34,389 bases of DNA from Halobacterium sp. CBA1126 (GTDB lineage Archaea > Halobacteriota > Halobacteria > Halobacteriales > Halobacteriaceae). A program made the position numbers and the translations under genes. Within the stretch, counting starts at the first letter, position 1. Each line of letters begins with the position of its first letter. This document shows, in pieces, positions 31,914-34,389 of this stretch. The notes under the pieces were generated by a model. It saw only the letters and a program-made list of their open reading frames with translations, searched no databases and was not told the origin of the DNA. Location: assembly GCF_009741975.1 (NCBI RefSeq), contig NZ_WPCF01000015.1, positions 1-34,389 on the forward strand. Direction: 5' to 3'.

Positions 31914-34174
31914 GCGACGACGAACTCGCCAAGGACCTCGGGCTCGTCTCGGCGATGACCATCGGCATCGGCACGATGATCGGTGCTGGGATTTTCGTGC
32001 TGCCCGGCGTCGCCGCGAACGCTGCCGGCCCCATCGTCGTGGTGTCGTTCGTCGTTGGCGGCGTCATCGCCATGGTGAACGCGCTGTCTGTCTCCGAGCT
32101 CGGCACCGCGATGCCGAAGGCCGGCGGCGGCTACTACTACATCAACAAGGCGCTCGGCCCGATGTTCGGCTCCATCGCCGGCATGGGTGACTGGATGGGG
32201 CTGGCGTTCGCGTCCGCGTTCTACTGCATCGGGTTCGGCCAGTACCTCGTCGTCTTCGTCGGCCTCCCCGGCATCGCGTTTCTCAACCCGATTCAGGTCG
32301 GGGCGCTGCTCGCGGGCGTCATCTTCGTCGGCGTGAACTACGTCGGCGCGAAGGAGACAGGCGGTGTCCAGACGGTCATCGTCACGGTCTTGCTTGCGAT
32401 TCTCGGTGTGTTCGCGGTTGCCGGCTTCGCGTCCTTCGACTACGGCACGCTCGCCGGCAACGGCGGGCTCGCACCGTACGGCACTGGCGCGATTCTGCCG
32501 GCGACGGCGCTCGTGTTCGTCTCCTTCCTCGGCTACGCGAAAATCGCTACCGTCGCCGAGGAACTCAAGAATCCAGGCCGGAACCTCCCGATTGCCATCC
32601 TCGGCAGCGTCGGTATCGTCACCGTCGTCTACGCGGTGCTGGTCTCGACGATGCTCGGCGTCGTCCCGTGGCCGGAGCTCAGCCAAGACGCGCCCGTCGC
32701 GCAGGCAGCCGAAGTCGCGTTCCCGGCATCTCTCGGTCCAATCGGTGGCGTCGCAGCGGCGGCGGCGACGGTGATGACCGTCGGCGCGCTGCTGGCGACG
32801 GCGTCTTCGGCGAACGCCTCGATTCTGGCGTCCGCACGGATCAACTTCGCCATGGGGCGGGACAAGATTGTCACAAACTGGCTGAACGAGATCCACCCGA
32901 ACTACGCCACCCCGTATCGGTCGATTCTCGTGACTGGTGGGCTAATCGTCGTGTTCATCGCGGCGTTGGGGCAGGACATCGAGGTGCTGGCGAAGGCCGC
33001 CAGCGTCCTTCACCTCATCGTGTACGCGTTGATGAACGTCGCACTCGTTGTCTTCCGCGAGGCCGATGTCCCCGAGTACGACCCCGACTTTGAGGTGCCG
33101 CTGTATCCAATCACACCGATTCTGGGCGCGGTACTCTCGCTGGGCCTCGTCGCGTTCATGGACGCCACCGAGATTGCGCTGTCGGCCGCCTTCGTCGTCG
33201 TCGCCGTGGTCTGGTACTTCCTGTACGCCCGCGACAAGACGCCGAAACAGGGCGTCCTCTCGAAGCACGTTCGGAGCCGGGAGGACGAACTATCAGACCA
33301 GGTTGTCGAAGCCGCTGACACGGTTGCGCCTACTGGTAGCGACGGCCCGACTGTCATGGTGGCTCTGGCGAATCCGCGGACGGAGAGTGCACTCATCACG
33401 CTCGCCGGCGCGCTCGCGGAACACGGGGACGGACGCGTACTCGCCACTCACATCGTCACAGTCCCCGACCAGACGGCTCTGGAAACCGCCGCCGAGGACC
33501 GCACACGAATCGACGCATCCTCCGAAGAACTGCTGACGGCGGCGAAGGCGGACGCGGAGGCGTTCGATGTTCCCATCGAGACGCAGACGATTCTCTCCCA
33601 CCGGGGTATCGAGGAGGTGTTCGACGCCGCGCGCACCTACGACGCGGATACGGTCGTGATGGGGTACGGCGGGGCGCAGTTTGCGGGCGGCCGTGCCGAG
33701 GGCACACTTGACGAACTCACTCACGACCTGCCGTGTGACTTCCTCGTCCTGGACGGGCAGGAGCTCTCGCTCTCGGACGTGCTCGTGCCGACAGCGGGCG
33801 GCCCGTCCTCGGATTTATCCGCGGAGGTCGCGCGTGCGCTACGAGACACCGTCGGCGTGGACGTTTCCTTGCTGCACGTCGTCGAACCAGGCGAGGAGGA
33901 TACCGGCCGCGAATTCCTCCGTGATTGGGCGGACGGCCACGGGCTGGCGGACGCGGATCTTCGCATCGAGACGGGTGACGTGGGTACGACGATTGGTGAC
34001 GTGGGCGCTGACTACAGCCTTGTCGTCGTCGGCGCGACGGAACGCGGTCTGCTGTCCCGCGTCGTCCGTGGCTCGCTGGCCTTCGAAACGATTGAAGCAC
34101 TGGATACGCCCGTGCTGCTGACCGAACGGCCGTCTGCGCGGTCACTCTGGGCGCGACTGTTCAGTGGTCGATGA
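31910..34174 (+). CDS. APC-family amino-acid permease fused to two Usp domains
   Basis: This 754-residue protein has a 12-span APC transporter part (to about residue 440) and two C-terminal cytosolic Usp domains (about 478-615 and 620-745). The transporter starts with LGLVSAMTIGIGTMIGAGIFVLPG, the unwound TM1 with the GAGIF substrate motif, then GGGYYYINKALG (TM3 loop) and FVSFLGYAKIATVAEELKNPGRNLP (TM6 and the following signature). The first Usp domain has VMVALANPRTESAL; the second has DVLVPTAGGPSSDLSAEVARAL and VVVGATERGLLSRVVRGSLAFE with a GAT..G...........S-type motif. Such fusions are known in haloarchaea as probable stress-sensing amino-acid transporters. It is coupled to the usp gene. 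The substrate is unknown. Confidence 0.93.
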   Translation: MSDDELAKDLGLVSAMTIGIGTMIGAGIFVLPGVAANAAGPIVVVSFVVGGVIAMVNALSVSELGTAMPKAGGGYYYINKALGPMFGSIAGMGDWMGLAFASAFYCIGFGQYLVVFVGLPGIAFLNPIQVGALLAGVIFVGVNYVGAKETGGVQTVIVTVLLAILGVFAVAGFASFDYGTLAGNGGLAPYGTGAILPATALVFVSFLGYAKIATVAEELKNPGRNLPIAILGSVGIVTVVYAVLVSTMLGVVPWPELSQDAPVAQAAEVAFPASLGPIGGVAAAAATVMTVGALLATASSANASILASARINFAMGRDKIVTNWLNEIHPNYATPYRSILVTGGLIVVFIAALGQDIEVLAKAASVLHLIVYALMNVALVVFREADVPEYDPDFEVPLYPITPILGAVLSLGLVAFMDATEIALSAAFVVVAVVWYFLYARDKTPKQGVLSKHVRSREDELSDQVVEAADTVAPTGSDGPTVMVALANPRTESALITLAGALAEHGDGRVLATHIVTVPDQTALETAAEDRTRIDASSEELLTAAKADAEAFDVPIETQTILSHRGIEEVFDAARTYDADTVVMGYGGAQFAGGRAEGTLDELTHDLPCDFLVLDGQELSLSDVLVPTAGGPSSDLSAEVARALRDTVGVDVSLLHVVEPGEEDTGREFLRDWADGHGLADADLRIETGDVGTTIGDVGADYSLVVVGATERGLLSRVVRGSLAFETIEALDTPVLLTERPSARSLWARLFSGR

Positions 34175-34316
34175 GTCGCCTCGCCCGCCCCTCTCGATAA
34201 CGAAACCGACGACAGCCTGTTCTATGACACCTTCACGACGTTCATCGACCCAATTGCGTTCGGGGGAGAACGATCCACTCCACTTTCACCGAGCCTACTA
34301 GTAGATTGTCGCCCGG

Positions 34317-34334
34317 TAGTGTCGCGGGCGTACA
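34317..34334 (+). repeat. Direct repeat, right copy (bounds 7-kb segment)
   Basis: Identical to 27258-27275 (tagtgtcgcgggcgtaca). It is followed by tttcga as in the left copy, and lies 140 bases after the last gene of the segment. Confidence 0.65.
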
Positions 34335-34342
34335 TTTCGACC

Positions 34343-34381
34343 TTTTACGCTGCGCGCTGGCTCCGCCAGCGCTCGGTAAAA
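34343..34381. repeat. Long hairpin with TTTTAC/GTAAAA ends
   Basis: Bases 34354-34361 (gcgctggc) pair perfectly with 34365-34372 over a three-base loop. Outside this, ttttac (34343-34348) faces gtaaaa (34376-34381). It is the type of intergenic palindrome dispersed in haloarchaeal chromosomes. It may end transcription, or mark the end of an element that continues past the window. Confidence 0.55.
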
Positions 34382-34389
34382 GCTCGGCC

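Larger units (their letters stand above)
34175..34389. other. Window end: no clear gene; decayed or unknown sequence with palindromes
   Basis: A frame reading about 60 codons from the permease stop to the end has no start codon with a promoter and no recognised family. A short frame from the ATG at 34224 has 25 codons. Bases 34295-34304 form the perfect palindrome ctactagtag. The 18-base repeat is at 34317-34334, followed by a hairpin. Nothing here supports a gene call. Confidence 0.5.

Noticed and set aside
34175-34389. Open frame from the permease stop to the window end
   Set aside because: No start codon with promoter spacing and no motif; it is open for about 60 codons only, and cannot be judged without the DNA beyond.

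Overview
This window is chromosomal DNA from an extremely halophilic archaeon (class Halobacteria; Halobacterium or a close relative is plausible, but I cannot fix the genus). The grounds are very high GC, acidic proteins rich in Asp and Glu, TATA boxes 25-35 bases upstream of start codons with almost no Shine-Dalgarno leaders, and archaeal genes: deoxyhypusine synthase, ribosomal protein S17e, CofD of coenzyme F420 synthesis, and the haloarchaeal propionyl-CoA carboxylase with its small PccX subunit.

Layout. 0-2.5 kb: the damaged end of a glutaredoxin/GST-like gene, a PduO-type cobalamin adenosyltransferase, tRNA-Val(CAC) followed by inverted tRNA-end fragments, a Zim-like N4-cytosine methyltransferase and a small zinc-ribbon gene. 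2.7-8 kb: sucD-sucC on the minus strand, then two tandem NSS transporters, the second carrying two frameshifts. 8-15.8 kb: a biotin and propionyl-CoA block (pccB, pccX, pccA, then birA). It is interrupted between pccA and birA by a small module: a CHAT (caspase-like) protease preceded by an overlapping small ORF and followed, tail to tail, by a 44-residue single-membrane-span microprotein. 15.3-19.1 kb: UspA, an amidohydrolase, an HD-domain phosphohydrolase and a lipoprotein. 19.1-22.3 kb: a tightly overlapping operon of cofD, a Dus-like TIM barrel, a CitG-like protein and DUF447. 22.4-26.9 kb: deoxyhypusine synthase, rps17e, asd, a membrane protein, a D-2-hydroxyacid dehydrogenase and a small winged-helix gene.

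26.9-27.6 kb has no convincing gene. It holds a tandem array of short, near-perfect hairpins, built as a repeated two-hairpin unit with conserved linkers and identical geometry but different stem sequences. Just after it is an 18-base sequence that recurs at the end of the window (27258 and 34317). The two copies bracket a 7-kb, less strictly GC-biased segment with a C-rich small protein, TrkH-TrkA potassium uptake, an Lrp/AsnC-RCK_C fusion regulator, a zinc-ribbon microprotein, a UspA protein and an APC amino-acid permease fused to two Usp domains. This looks like a transferred ion and osmotic-stress island.

Sequence quality. Five single-base frameshifts (sucD, second NSS gene twice, HD gene, asd) all look like loss of one base from a GG, CC or CCC run. 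The first 100 bases look like the opposite, with extra bases in many runs. These are better explained by sequencing errors than by gene decay. The observations most worth following are the hairpin array, the CHAT/microprotein module, the repeat-bounded island, and the use of the rare tetramer CTAG as a shared stop in three of four convergent gene pairs beside a likely CTAG methylase.
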